Assembly: GCA_902805845.1 (NCBI GenBank)
Contig: CADCUI010000012.1
Location: 1-50,748, forward strand
Source: an uncultured Nocardioidaceae bacterium
Lineage (GTDB): Bacteria; Actinomycetota; Actinomycetes; Propionibacteriales; Nocardioidaceae
Direction: 5' to 3'
DNA length: 50,748 bases
Below the pieces are notes generated by a model. It was not told the DNA's origin, did not search any database, and saw only the letters and a list, made by a program, of their open reading frames with translations. The first letter of the stretch is position 1, and every line of letters begins with the position of its first letter. The position numbers were made by a program, and so were the translations under genes. Positions 25,899 through 33,472 of this stretch are shown here, piece after piece.

Positions 25899-27134
25899 AT
25901 GGCCCTGCGCATCCTGGCGACCCAGCCCAACCCCGAGCTGATGCGCCTGCCCTGGGACCTGCCGCTGGAGGAGTGGGGGGAGGAGCACGTGATCCCGCTG
26001 CCACGCGGCCTCTCCCGCCACGTCGTCCGGTTCGTGCGGGTGGGCACCCACACGTGCGCGGTCAAGGAGACCGACGAGCTCATCGCCCGTCGGGAGTACC
26101 ACCTGCTGCGCGACCTGCGGAAGATCGGGATGCCGACCGTCGTACCGCAGGCGGTGGTCACCGGGCGCAAGGACCGCGACGGTGAGTGGCTGCCGTCGGC
26201 GCTGGTGACCCGGCACCTGCGGTTCTCGCTGCCGTACCGGGCGCTGTTCTCCCGTGGCATGCGGGCCGACAGCCTGCCGAGCCTCATGGACGCCCTCGTG
26301 GTGCTGCTCGTGCGGCTGCACCTGTCGGGCTTCTACTGGGGCGACGTCTCGCTGTCGAACGCGCTGTTCCGACGCAGCGCCGGAGAGTTCGCCGCCTACC
26401 TCGTGGACGCCGAGACCGGTGAGCTCAAGCCGTCCCTGTCCGACCAGCAACGCCACTACGACCTCACCGTGGCGCGGGAGAACGTGTACGGCGAGCTGCT
26501 CGACCTCCAGGCCGGTGAGCTCCTCGAGCAGCACATCGACCCGGCCGAGGTCGTGGAGCTGCTCGGGGAGCGTTACTCGGCCCTCTGGGACGAGGTGACC
26601 GGCGAGGAGGAGTTCCACGCCGACGAGACCTGGCGGATCGAGCGGTGGATGGAGCGGCTCAACAACCTCGGGTTCGACATCGAGGAGCTGGACATCGTCG
26701 CCGAGCCCGAAGGGTCTCGCGTCCGGCTCCAACCCCGCGTCGTCGAGGCCGGCCACCACAGCCGGGAGCTGCGCACGCTCACGGGTCTCGACACCGAGGA
26801 GGCGCAGGCGAGGCGGATGCTCAACGACATCGCGCGCTACACCGCGCACCTCGGCCTGGGCCAGGAGAAGCGAGAGGTGGCCGCGCACCGCTGGTTGACC
26901 GACATCTACGAGCCGCTGGTGGCGATGATCCCCCGCAACCTGCGCGGAAGGCTCGAGCCGGCCGAGGTCTACCACGAGGTGCTGGTGCACCGGTGGTTCC
27001 TCTCCGAGCGCGCCGGCCATGAGGTCGACATCTTCGAGACCGCTCGCGACTACATCGACGCCGTGCTGTCGGGGAAGCCCGACGAGGTCCTGGCCACGGC
27101 TGTGGACGACCCCGACGTCCTGATGGCCGAGTGA
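25899..27134 (+). CDS. DUF4032 protein with kinase-like N-terminal domain
   Basis: This 411-residue actinobacterial protein has a lipopolysaccharide-kinase-like N-terminus: VKETDELIARREYHLL suggests the ATP-contact Lys and Glu. A catalytic loop-like GDVSLSNALF and a metal-binding DAETGE occupy the later kinase positions. The C-terminal half (residues 240-410) is DUF4032. It starts 64 bp after nnrD, and its stop overlaps mshC by four bases, so it is coupled to mycothiol synthesis. A regulatory or metabolite kinase is possible; no substrate is known to me. Confidence 0.78.
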   Translation: MALRILATQPNPELMRLPWDLPLEEWGEEHVIPLPRGLSRHVVRFVRVGTHTCAVKETDELIARREYHLLRDLRKIGMPTVVPQAVVTGRKDRDGEWLPSALVTRHLRFSLPYRALFSRGMRADSLPSLMDALVVLLVRLHLSGFYWGDVSLSNALFRRSAGEFAAYLVDAETGELKPSLSDQQRHYDLTVARENVYGELLDLQAGELLEQHIDPAEVVELLGERYSALWDEVTGEEEFHADETWRIERWMERLNNLGFDIEELDIVAEPEGSRVRLQPRVVEAGHHSRELRTLTGLDTEEAQARRMLNDIARYTAHLGLGQEKREVAAHRWLTDIYEPLVAMIPRNLRGRLEPAEVYHEVLVHRWFLSERAGHEVDIFETARDYIDAVLSGKPDEVLATAVDDPDVLMAE

Positions 27135-28378
27135 CCGGCCCCGCCGAGGTGAGGCATCATCGGGGCGTGCCGCCCTCGTCCCACCCGCCGTCGAGCTCCG
27201 GCGTCGTCGGAGCAGCCGGCCGCTACCCGGTTGCGGAGGACCGGGCGCTGGCCCTCACCCTGGCGGGAAGGTCGCTGCTGCCCGTCGGGCCGCTGCGGAT
27301 GTACACCTGCGGGATCACGCCGTACGACGTGACGCACGTCGGGCATGCTGCGACGTTCGTGTGGGCGGACCTGGTGACGACGCTGGCCAGGGCCACCGGC
27401 ACCGGTGCCGTCGTCGCGCGCAACGTGACCGACATCGACGACGTCCTCACCGACGCGGCCCGGAGCCGCGGCCGTCACTTCGACGAGCTCGCGCTGATGC
27501 AGGAGTTCCTCTTCGACCGGGACATGAAGGCGCTGTCGGTCGCCGCACCCACGACGAGCCCGCACGCGCGGGCGCACGTGCGGGCCGTGACCCGGCTGGC
27601 CTCGGCGCTCCTCGCGGTCGACGCCGCCTACGAGGTGGACGGGCACGTGTACTTCCGTGGCGCCGACGTGCCGGAGTCGGCCGGCCTCGACGAGTCCACC
27701 GCCCTGAAGCTCTCGCACCGCTACGGCGACCAGGACGGGGTGCCGGGACGTGAGTCGGTCTTCGACGTGCCGGTGTGGCGACCGTCGGCCGAGAACGACC
27801 CCGCCTGGCCCAGCCCCTGGGGATGGGGCCGGCCCGGGTGGCACGCCGAGTGTGCGGCGATGGTGGTCTGCAGCCTCGGCACCTCGGTCGACGTGCTGCT
27901 CGGCGGCGTGGACCTCGCATTCCCCCACCACGCCTACCAGTCGGCGATGGTCGAGGCGGCGACCGGCGTCACTCCGTTCGCGGGCAGCGTCGTCCACGTC
28001 GGAGAAGTCCGCCGCGACGGCCGGAAGATGGCGAAGTCGACCGGGAACCTCGTGCTCGTCGGCGACCTCCTCGAGGTCTATCCCGGGGCGGCGCTCCGGC
28101 TCGGGCTGCTGCACCGGGCGTGGGCTGAGCCCTGGGAGTGCGAGACCGCGGTCTTCGACGCGGCCGGCGCGGTCCTCGCGGAGCTGGTGTCGCTGGCCGA
28201 CACGGCGGTCGGCCACGGCGACGCCGCCGACGGAGGTGCCGCCGTTCCCAGCCACCAGGGCGTGCTGCGGCGGCTCGTGGACGACCTGGACGTGCCCGGC
28301 GCGGTCAGTCTGGCGCTCACCGAAGGAGGAGACGCCGCGAGCTACCTCCTCGACGTGCTCAAGCTCCGCGCTCGATGA
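27131..28378 (+). CDS. mshC: L-cysteine:1D-myo-inosityl 2-amino-2-deoxy-alpha-D-glucopyranoside ligase
   Basis: This mycothiol-biosynthesis ligase joins cysteine to glucosaminyl-inositol. It resembles class I cysteinyl-tRNA synthetase, but at 415 residues it matches the mycobacterial ligase length and lacks the tRNA-binding C-terminal domain. The HIGH-type region is MYTCGITPYDVTHVGHAA, with the first Zn-binding Cys. The second Zn Cys is in GWHAECAAMVV, and the KMSKS-type motif is KMAKSTGN. The GTG at 27131 overlaps the previous stop. Residues 1-45 form a variable leader. Mycothiol is the main actinobacterial thiol, so the gene supports the assignment of the host to that group. Confidence 0.88.
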   Translation: MTGPAEVRHHRGVPPSSHPPSSSGVVGAAGRYPVAEDRALALTLAGRSLLPVGPLRMYTCGITPYDVTHVGHAATFVWADLVTTLARATGTGAVVARNVTDIDDVLTDAARSRGRHFDELALMQEFLFDRDMKALSVAAPTTSPHARAHVRAVTRLASALLAVDAAYEVDGHVYFRGADVPESAGLDESTALKLSHRYGDQDGVPGRESVFDVPVWRPSAENDPAWPSPWGWGRPGWHAECAAMVVCSLGTSVDVLLGGVDLAFPHHAYQSAMVEAATGVTPFAGSVVHVGEVRRDGRKMAKSTGNLVLVGDLLEVYPGAALRLGLLHRAWAEPWECETAVFDAAGAVLAELVSLADTAVGHGDAADGGAAVPSHQGVLRRLVDDLDVPGAVSLALTEGGDAASYLLDVLKLRAR

Positions 28379-28391
28379 ACGACTGGCGCGC

Positions 28392-29432
28392 TCAGTCCGT
28401 CAGCAGCTCGACGACCGCCCGGTCCAGGTGGTCGCGGGCCTCGTCGGGGTCCTCCGGGGCCCCGCGCAGTGCCGGGGCGATGGTCACGTCGGACTCGTAG
28501 AGGTCGATGACCCGCGGATCGACGTAGGACGACCGGCACACGGTCGGTGTGTTGCCGAGCAGCTCGGAGGCGCCGACGACGGCCGCGCGGACGACACGGT
28601 TGCGAGCGGTCTTGCCCGGCGGCCGCCTACGGCTCCCGGCCGCCTCGCCCGCCGCCTCGTCGCGCATCACTGCCTCGGCCAGCGCCGAGGCGACATGGAC
28701 CGTGGCGTGCCAGGTCCGGAAGTCCTTTGCGGTCACGTCGAGCCCGAAGAGCTCACGGATGTGGTCGTTGATGTCTGCTGCCTGGAGGGGGACCCACCGG
28801 CGGCCCTCCCGCAGGCAGAGCAGCCGCTCGTCGCCCTTCCGACGCAGGGTCATCCGGTCGACGACCCGGCACAGCTCAGGGTCGGTGAGGCAGATGTCAT
28901 GCTCGACGCCCGACTTGCCGACGAAGGAGAACACCCGGCTGTCACCGTCGCGACGCACGTGACGACGTTCCAGCGTGGTCAGGCCGTAGCTGCCGTTCTG
29001 CTCGGTGTAGCTGTCCGAGCCCAGCCGGAAGCAGCCGAGGTCGATCAGCCGGACCGCGGCCGCCAACGCGGTGTCGCGGTGCAGCGCCTCGAGCTGGAGG
29101 TCGGCTCGGATGCGCCGGCGTACGTCGGGAAGCCGGAGGGCCATCTCGATGGCTCGGTCGAACTTCTCCTCGTCGCGCTTGGCCCGCCACGCCGGGTGGT
29201 AGAGGTACTGCCGACGCCCCGCCGCGTCGGTGCCCACCGCCTGCAGGTGCGCGTTGGGGTGGGGGGAGACCCACACGTCGCGCCAGGCCGGCGGGATCGC
29301 CAGCGCCTTGACGCGGGCCACCTCGGCGGGGCCGAGGGGCGAGCCGTCCAGGCCCAGGTAGCGGTGACCACGTCCATGACGCAGGCGCTTCCATCCCGGG
29401 TCACGGGTCGAGACGGTCCGCAGCCGAGGCAT
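28392..29432 (-). CDS. DNA topoisomerase IB (eukaryotic type)
   Basis: This 346-residue poxvirus/eukaryote-like type IB topoisomerase relaxes supercoils by a transient 3'-phosphotyrosyl link. The N-terminal domain includes RGHRYLGLDGSPL and the beta-hairpin region YLYHPAWRAKRDEEKF. The catalytic region has KDFRTWHATVHVASAL (Arg and His of the active site) and Tyr303 in RSSYVDPRVIDLY. The length is normal for bacterial members. It converges with mshC (13-bp gap) and is preceded on its strand by two tiny membrane-protein genes. Bacterial genes of this type were probably acquired long ago. Confidence 0.92.
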   Translation of the reverse strand: MPRLRTVSTRDPGWKRLRHGRGHRYLGLDGSPLGPAEVARVKALAIPPAWRDVWVSPHPNAHLQAVGTDAAGRRQYLYHPAWRAKRDEEKFDRAIEMALRLPDVRRRIRADLQLEALHRDTALAAAVRLIDLGCFRLGSDSYTEQNGSYGLTTLERRHVRRDGDSRVFSFVGKSGVEHDICLTDPELCRVVDRMTLRRKGDERLLCLREGRRWVPLQAADINDHIRELFGLDVTAKDFRTWHATVHVASALAEAVMRDEAAGEAAGSRRRPPGKTARNRVVRAAVVGASELLGNTPTVCRSSYVDPRVIDLYESDVTIAPALRGAPEDPDEARDHLDRAVVELLTD

Positions 29433-29475
29433 CGCGGTTCCCTCCCGGTGTGGCCGTCGGTCGGCGCTGCGACGG

Positions 29476-29622
29476 TCAGCGGTTGAAGATGCTGTACCCG
29501 CCCGGACCGACGAGCAGCCCGACGACGATCAGCACGATGCCGGGGATGAGGTTGCCGCGGACCAGCGAGACGATGCCGGCGATCACCAGCACCACTGCGA
29601 TGAGCCAGAGGATCGTTCCCAT
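29476..29622 (-). CDS. Small membrane protein with GPGG motif
   Basis: This 48-residue protein has two hydrophobic helices: ILWLIAVVLVIAGIVSLV and LIPGIVLIVVGLLVGPGG. The ATG at 29622 has GAGAGG about 10 bases upstream. The end GPGGYSIFNR is a pattern seen in tiny actinobacterial membrane proteins. No function is assigned. The neighbouring second small membrane gene lies 28 bp upstream, so they probably form one transcript. Confidence 0.7.
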   Translation of the reverse strand: MGTILWLIAVVLVIAGIVSLVRGNLIPGIVLIVVGLLVGPGGYSIFNR

Positions 29623-29650
29623 GTGTGTCTGCCTCTCAGGTGCGGACTGG

Positions 29651-29788
29651 TCAGGTGTCCAGTCGCTCGGTCTCGTCTGACACCTCGTCGGACCGGTTCT
29701 TGTCGCCCTTCCAGATGAAGAGGAACCCACCGACCAGCAGGATGGCGAGGATGCCGAGCAGAACCGTCATTCCCATCACGCTGCTCAT
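29651..29788 (-). CDS. Small single-pass membrane protein
   Basis: This 45-residue protein has one helix, TVLLGILAILLVGGFLFIW, then a charged tail (KGDKNRSDEVSDETERLDT). A clean ribosome-binding site (AAGGAG) lies seven bases before the ATG at 29788. Its length hides it from most gene finders. The positively charged residues after the helix suggest a short cytoplasmic tail. Its partner is the 48-residue gene just downstream. Function unknown. Confidence 0.65.
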   Translation of the reverse strand: MSSVMGMTVLLGILAILLVGGFLFIWKGDKNRSDEVSDETERLDT

Positions 29789-29967
29789 GAAGTCTCCTTG
29801 TCGTCCTGTCACGTCTACCCATCACCGGCCAGGTTCATGCTGTGGCGGCGCTCGCCGGCGCGACCTGAGGCTCCGAGTCAGCGACCGGGCGCCCGCCTGC
29901 TTGGCGGGTGATTCGGGACCATGGGCCCTCTGGACTAGGAGACATAGTCCTTCTCGTGCGTGTCGCG

Positions 29968-29996
29968 TTGCCACCCGGCTCATTCCGGCGGACATT
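29968..29996 (+). promoter_or_regulatory. Candidate promoter of the 50-residue Cys-rich protein gene
   Basis: A -35-like TTGCCA (29968-29973) and a weak -10-like GACATT (29991-29996) have 17-bp spacing, about 90 bases before GTG 30086. The -10 match is poor, so this is tentative. Confidence 0.3.
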
Positions 29997-30028
29997 CGGG
30001 TCAGGCGGAGTGGTTTTCGCCGCTTCGG

Positions 30029-30061
30029 GACCGAAGTCCTGGTGTGCTTCTGACTTCGGTC
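30029..30061 (+). promoter_or_regulatory. Ten-base-pair inverted repeat in the leader of the 50-residue gene
   Basis: The arms GACCGAAGTC (30029-30038) and GACTTCGGTC (30052-30061) are perfect complements separated by 13 bases. They lie 25 bp before the start codon, downstream of the candidate promoter. It could fold in the mRNA leader or serve as an operator; the sequence alone does not decide. Confidence 0.5.
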
Positions 30062-30085
30062 GGGTTCACGGATGAGGAGGTGCTC

Positions 30086-30238
30086 GTGGCCACCACGGCG
30101 ACCAACGACGAGGCGGCGACGCGTCCCTCACTCGATGTCAGCCGCGCCACCGCCACGCCCTGCAGGTGTGGCCAGCAGCTCGACTGCTGCACCCGTGAGC
30201 ACTGCCCCCGGTGCGGGAGGGCGATCTCGCAGCACTGA
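30086..30238 (+). CDS. Small cysteine-rich, zinc-ribbon-like protein
   Basis: This 50-residue protein starts with GTG at 30086, preceded by GAGGAGG. The last 25 residues hold six cysteines in the pattern CxCG, then CC, then CPRCG, and a terminal His, which could bind one zinc. The N-terminal 25 residues are Ala/Thr-rich and likely disordered. It stands alone: a leader inverted repeat precedes it and a strong terminator follows. I do not recognise a family. A metal-binding or nucleic-acid-binding accessory is plausible. Confidence 0.6.
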   Translation: MATTATNDEAATRPSLDVSRATATPCRCGQQLDCCTREHCPRCGRAISQH

Positions 30239-30312
30239 CCCCCACATGCGTCCGGAAACCCCCCGGTTCCGGGCAACCGTCGCCGAAGGCCGCCCCCGAG
30301 GCCATGGCGTCG

Positions 30313-30353
30313 AGAGGCCGCGCTTCCCCCAAGAGCGCGGCCTCTGCATTTTT
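30313..30353 (+). terminator. Strong intrinsic terminator
   Basis: A perfect 12-bp stem pairs AGAGGCCGCGCT (30313-30324) with AGCGCGGCCTCT (30334-30345) around a nine-base loop. A T-run (GCATTTTTCT) follows. It should end transcription from the 50-residue gene before the next gene at 30420. It is the only textbook intrinsic terminator I found in the window. Confidence 0.9.
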
Positions 30354-30419
30354 CTGCGACGCCCGGCACGACGGCTAGGGTTGGCCTGACCGCGCCGGAC
30401 CGATCCGGGAGGACGAGGG

Positions 30420-31028
30420 GTGAGCAGGCACGCGGACGAGGCCGACAGTGGCGACGTCCTCACCATCCCCAACGCGCTGAGCGTGCTGCGCCTCGTCCTG
30501 ATCCCGGTCTTTCTGTGGCTGGTGCTGGGACCGCGCGCCGACGGACTGGCGGCGGCCGTCCTGATGTTCCTCGGGGTGAGCGACTACCTCGACGGCTACC
30601 TGGCCCGCCGGCTGCGGCAGACGTCCGTGCTGGGCGCGATCCTCGACCCGGTGGCGGACCGCCTCTACATCCTCGCCGTGGTCGTGGGGCTGGGGCTGCG
30701 CGAGATCATCCCGCTCTGGCTCGTGGTGGCGTTGCCGCTGCGTGACGTGCTGCTGTGGCTGTTGGTGCCCTTCCTCCGCAGGAAGGGCTACACCGCGCTT
30801 CCCGTCCACTTCCTCGGCAAGGCCGCGACCGCAGCCCTGCTCTACGCGTTCCCGCTCCTGCTGCTCGGGGCCGGCGACAGCACACTCGCTGTCGCCTGCC
30901 GCGTCCTCGGATGGGCGTTCGCGTTGTGGGGGGTGGGGATGTACTGGTGGGCCGGTGTCCTCTACGCCTGGCAGGTCCGCCGGCTGCTCGTGCCGGAGGA
31001 CGCAGAGGTCCGGGTAGGACATGGCTGA
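30420..31028 (+). CDS. CDP-alcohol phosphatidyltransferase (PgsA2-like)
   Basis: This 202-residue membrane enzyme makes a phospholipid by transferring a phosphatidyl group from CDP-diacylglycerol to an alcohol. The full family signature is visible in SDYLDGYLARR followed by SVLGAILDPVADR (D-x2-DG-x2-AR-x8-G-x3-D-x3-D). Several hydrophobic helices flank it. The gene order matches the region starting at M. tuberculosis Rv1822 (pgsA2), whose alcohol substrate is still debated. The GTG at 30420 follows a GAGGACGAGG site. It overlaps the DUF881 gene by eight bases. Confidence 0.9.
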   Translation: MSRHADEADSGDVLTIPNALSVLRLVLIPVFLWLVLGPRADGLAAAVLMFLGVSDYLDGYLARRLRQTSVLGAILDPVADRLYILAVVVGLGLREIIPLWLVVALPLRDVLLWLLVPFLRRKGYTALPVHFLGKAATAALLYAFPLLLLGAGDSTLAVACRVLGWAFALWGVGMYWWAGVLYAWQVRRLLVPEDAEVRVGHG

Positions 31029-31881
31029 GCAGGCACCACCGTCGGTCGCCCAGCGCGGCGGGCCTCCGCTGCCCGAGCACGCCCGCGTCGGGCTGCTCGA
31101 CTACCTCACCGCACACTCCCTCGACGAGGACTACGCCCACGTCGCGCGTCGTCGGACGGCCGCCGGAGGGACCCGGGCGCGGGTGCGCCACCTGCCCGCC
31201 GTGGTGGTGCTGGTCCTTCTCGGGATGCTCGTGGCAACCGCCGCGGTGCAGACAGCCCGGAGCCGGCCGGCCACCGCCAGCTCCCGTGAGTCGCTGATCA
31301 CCCAGGCCAAGGACCGCCGCGAGGCCCTCGACGACGCCCGTCGGCAGGTAGCCGCGCTGCGGGTGAGCGTCGCCCGGGGGCGCGAGAGCGTGCTGGCGGC
31401 CACCGGCAGCGGGCGAGCCGTCCAGGCCGAGCTGGCACGGCTCGGCGGTGCCTCCGGTGCGGCAGCCGTCACCGGTCCGGGGGTCCGGGTCGTCGTCGAC
31501 GACAGCCCTACGGCGACCACCGAACGCCAGGTGGTGCTGGACAAGGACCTGCAGATCCTGGTGAACGGCCTCTGGGTCTCCGGCGCCGAGGCCGTGGCGA
31601 TCAACGGCCAGCGGCTCACCAACCTGAGCTCGATCCGCGAGGCCGGAGAGGCGATCACCGTGAACCTCCGCTCCCTGTCGCGGCCGTACGTCGTGTCCGC
31701 CATCGGGGATCCGGACCAGCTGCCTGCGCGTTTCATCGAGTCGGCGGGAGGCAGCTGGTGGTTGAATCTGCAGGCCGTCTACAACCTGCAGTTCAGCATC
31801 TCGAGGGAGCAGTCGTTGAGCCTGCCCGCAGCTCCGGCGGTCACCTTGCGCCACGCCCGTCCCCGGGGCGGCAGCCGGTGA
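31021..31881 (+). CDS. DUF881 protein (first copy)
   Basis: This 286-residue protein has one N-terminal membrane helix (residues about 58-76, LPAVVVLVLLGMLVATAAV) and a charged segment that probably forms a coiled coil (about 90-130). The DUF881 domain follows (GPGVRVVVDDSPTA, INGQRLTNLSSIREAG, YVVSAIGDPDQLPARF). The order matches Rv1823 in M. tuberculosis. The domain is outside the membrane. Its role is unknown but it is conserved beside envelope and division genes. It overlaps the next gene by four bases. Confidence 0.88.
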   Translation: MAEQAPPSVAQRGGPPLPEHARVGLLDYLTAHSLDEDYAHVARRRTAAGGTRARVRHLPAVVVLVLLGMLVATAAVQTARSRPATASSRESLITQAKDRREALDDARRQVAALRVSVARGRESVLAATGSGRAVQAELARLGGASGAAAVTGPGVRVVVDDSPTATTERQVVLDKDLQILVNGLWVSGAEAVAINGQRLTNLSSIREAGEAITVNLRSLSRPYVVSAIGDPDQLPARFIESAGGSWWLNLQAVYNLQFSISREQSLSLPAAPAVTLRHARPRGGSR

Positions 31882-32210
31882 TCGCTGCGCTCGGGCTCGT
31901 CATCGGCATCGCGCTCGGGCTCTTCCTGGAGCCCGACGTGCCTTTCTGGCTCGAGCCCTACCTCCCGATCGCCGTCGTGGCAGCCCTGGACGCGTCGTTC
32001 GGTGCCCTTCGAGCGCTCCTCGACGGCATCTTCGACGACAAGGTCTTCGTGGTGTCGTTCGTCAGCAACGTCCTGATCGCCGCGCTGATCGTCTACCTCG
32101 GCGACCAGCTCGGCGTCGGCGGCCAGCTCTCCACGGGCGTCATCGTCGTGCTCGGCATCCGCATCTTCTCCAACGTCGCCGCGATCCGGCGCCACCTGTT
32201 CCATGCCTGA
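31878..32210 (+). CDS. Small basic membrane protein (DUF1290)
   Basis: This 110-residue membrane protein of the DUF1290 (small basic protein) family corresponds to Rv1824. Helices include LGLVIGIALGLFL, VVSFVSNVLIAALIVYLGD and STGVIVVLGIRIFSN. The GTG at 31878 overlaps the preceding DUF881 stop. Homologues are found near ftsZ in Bacillus. Its exact function is unknown. Flanking DUF881 proteins on both sides suggest the three form a complex. Confidence 0.88.
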   Translation: MIAALGLVIGIALGLFLEPDVPFWLEPYLPIAVVAALDASFGALRALLDGIFDDKVFVVSFVSNVLIAALIVYLGDQLGVGGQLSTGVIVVLGIRIFSNVAAIRRHLFHA

Positions 32211-32949
32211 GCCGGACGGCTCCGTCACCGGCCGTGAGCGGCTGCTCAGGGCGCTCCGGTCCTCGGGCTGGCGTGGGCAGGCCGTCGTCGCGGTGCTGCT
32301 GGGCGTCCTGGGCTTCGCGGCGGTCGTCCAGCTCCGTGCCAACGACCGGGACGACATCTTCGTCGGAGCCCGCCAGGCCGACCTCATCGCACTCATCAAC
32401 ACCTTGACGCTGGCGACCGATCGGGCCGAGGCCGAGATCGCGGAGCTGCAGCGCACCCGCGACGACCTGCGTGGCAACGCGGCCGCCCAGCAGACCGCGC
32501 TGGACGTGGCTCGCCGCCAGGCCGAAGCCCTCGGGGTCCTCGCCGGCGAGCTGCCGGCCGCCGGCCCGGGGATCCGCGTGACCATCAGCTCTCCCACGGG
32601 GGCGATCGGCACCGACCAGCTGCTCAACGGGCTGGAGGAGCTCCGCAACGCCGGAGCCGAGGCCATCGAGATCAACGAGAAGGTCCGGGTGGTGGCTCAG
32701 ACGGGCATCACGGACTCGAGGCGGGAGGGGCTGCTCGTCGACGGCGTGCCGCTCCGCTCGCCGTACGTCATCGACGCCATCGGAGATCCGGACACGCTCG
32801 CGACCGCCATGAGCTTCAGCGGGGGGCTCGTCGACGAGGTCGAGCAGGTGGGCGGCACGGCCGGTCTCCAGAAGCTGGAGGACCTCCAGATCGCGACGAC
32901 CAGCAAGACGGGTGCCCCACGCTTCGCCGAGCCGGTCGACGAGGAGTAG
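32203..32949 (+). CDS. DUF881 protein (second copy)
   Basis: This 248-residue DUF881 paralogue corresponds to Rv1825. It has one N-terminal helix (AVVAVLLGVLGFAAVVQL), a coiled-coil-like region (ATDRAEAEIAELQRTRDDLR) and the DUF881 core (GPGIRVTISSPTGAIG, YVIDAIGDPDTLATAM). It overlaps the DUF1290 gene by eight bases. Sharing the core with the first copy but differing in the linker implies paired, non-identical subunits. The envelope role is inference from conserved context. Confidence 0.88.
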   Translation: MPEPDGSVTGRERLLRALRSSGWRGQAVVAVLLGVLGFAAVVQLRANDRDDIFVGARQADLIALINTLTLATDRAEAEIAELQRTRDDLRGNAAAQQTALDVARRQAEALGVLAGELPAAGPGIRVTISSPTGAIGTDQLLNGLEELRNAGAEAIEINEKVRVVAQTGITDSRREGLLVDGVPLRSPYVIDAIGDPDTLATAMSFSGGLVDEVEQVGGTAGLQKLEDLQIATTSKTGAPRFAEPVDEE

Positions 32950-33019
32950 CGTCCCGGACCAGTCGTGCACCAGCCCGCGCCTCCAGCCGGGGCGCTCGTC
33001 CACCAGTTGAAGGAGAGTC

Positions 33020-33403
33020 GTGTACCCCGAGGACCTGAAGTACACCGCCGAGCACGAGTGGGTGCGCGACGCGGGCGAGAACGAGGGCGCGGTGCGGATC
33101 GGGATCACGCACTACGCGCAGGACGCGCTCGGCGACATCGTCTACGTCTCGCTGCCCGAGGTCGGGGCCGAGGTGGCGGCCGGCTCCGCGGTGGGGGAGC
33201 TGGAGTCGACCAAGTCCGTGAGTGACGTCTACGTGCCGCTCACGGGACGGGTCGTGGCCCGGAACGACGCCCTCGACAACAACCCCGAGCTGGTCAACAC
33301 CGACCCCTACGGCGAGGGGTGGCTGTTCGAGGTGGCGCCGGACGCCACCGCCGACCTCGACCAGCTCATGAGCGCCGAGGACTATCAGGCCTCGCTTGAC
33401 TGA
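33020..33403 (+). CDS. gcvH: Glycine cleavage system H protein
   Basis: This is the lipoyl carrier of the glycine cleavage system, 127 residues. The lipoylated lysine is K65 in ELESTKSVSDVY. The downstream DNPELVNTDPYGEGWLF segment is also typical. The GTG at 33020 follows AAGGAGAG. It shuttles the aminomethyl group between the P, T and L proteins; only the P protein (gcvP) is also in the window. The order matches Rv1826. There is no clear glycine riboswitch in front of it, unlike gcvP. Confidence 0.95.
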   Translation: MYPEDLKYTAEHEWVRDAGENEGAVRIGITHYAQDALGDIVYVSLPEVGAEVAAGSAVGELESTKSVSDVYVPLTGRVVARNDALDNNPELVNTDPYGEGWLFEVAPDATADLDQLMSAEDYQASLD

Positions 33404-33431
33404 GCGGTCCTGGTAGGTTCTGGGAACCATC

Positions 33432-33455
33432 AACCTCGACTTGCGCTTGAAGGTT
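33432..33455 (+). promoter_or_regulatory. Imperfect inverted repeat upstream of garA, possible MerR-type operator
   Basis: The element AACCTCGAC, four to five central bases, then CTTGAAGGTT lies 18 bp upstream of garA's start. Its right half shares TTGAAGGT with the perfect repeat at 35288. MerR-family sites are often inverted repeats of this kind, and two MerR genes follow. Left-half symmetry is poor, so this is tentative. Confidence 0.35.
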
Positions 33456-33472
33456 CGTCAGGAAGGAACCAC

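Larger units (their letters stand above)
29789..30085. other. Divergent intergenic region with three hairpins
   Basis: This 297-bp gap lies between the small membrane genes (minus) and the 50-residue gene (plus). It contains inverted repeats CCCGCC/GGCGGG (29892-29908) and GGACTA/TAGTCC (29932-29950), and a longer one described separately. No further coding region with a ribosome-binding site was found. Confidence 0.6.

Noticed and set aside
29932-29950. GGACTA/TAGTCC inverted repeat as a terminator or operator
   Set aside because: Only six base pairs with no T-run and no start codon nearby; could be chance.
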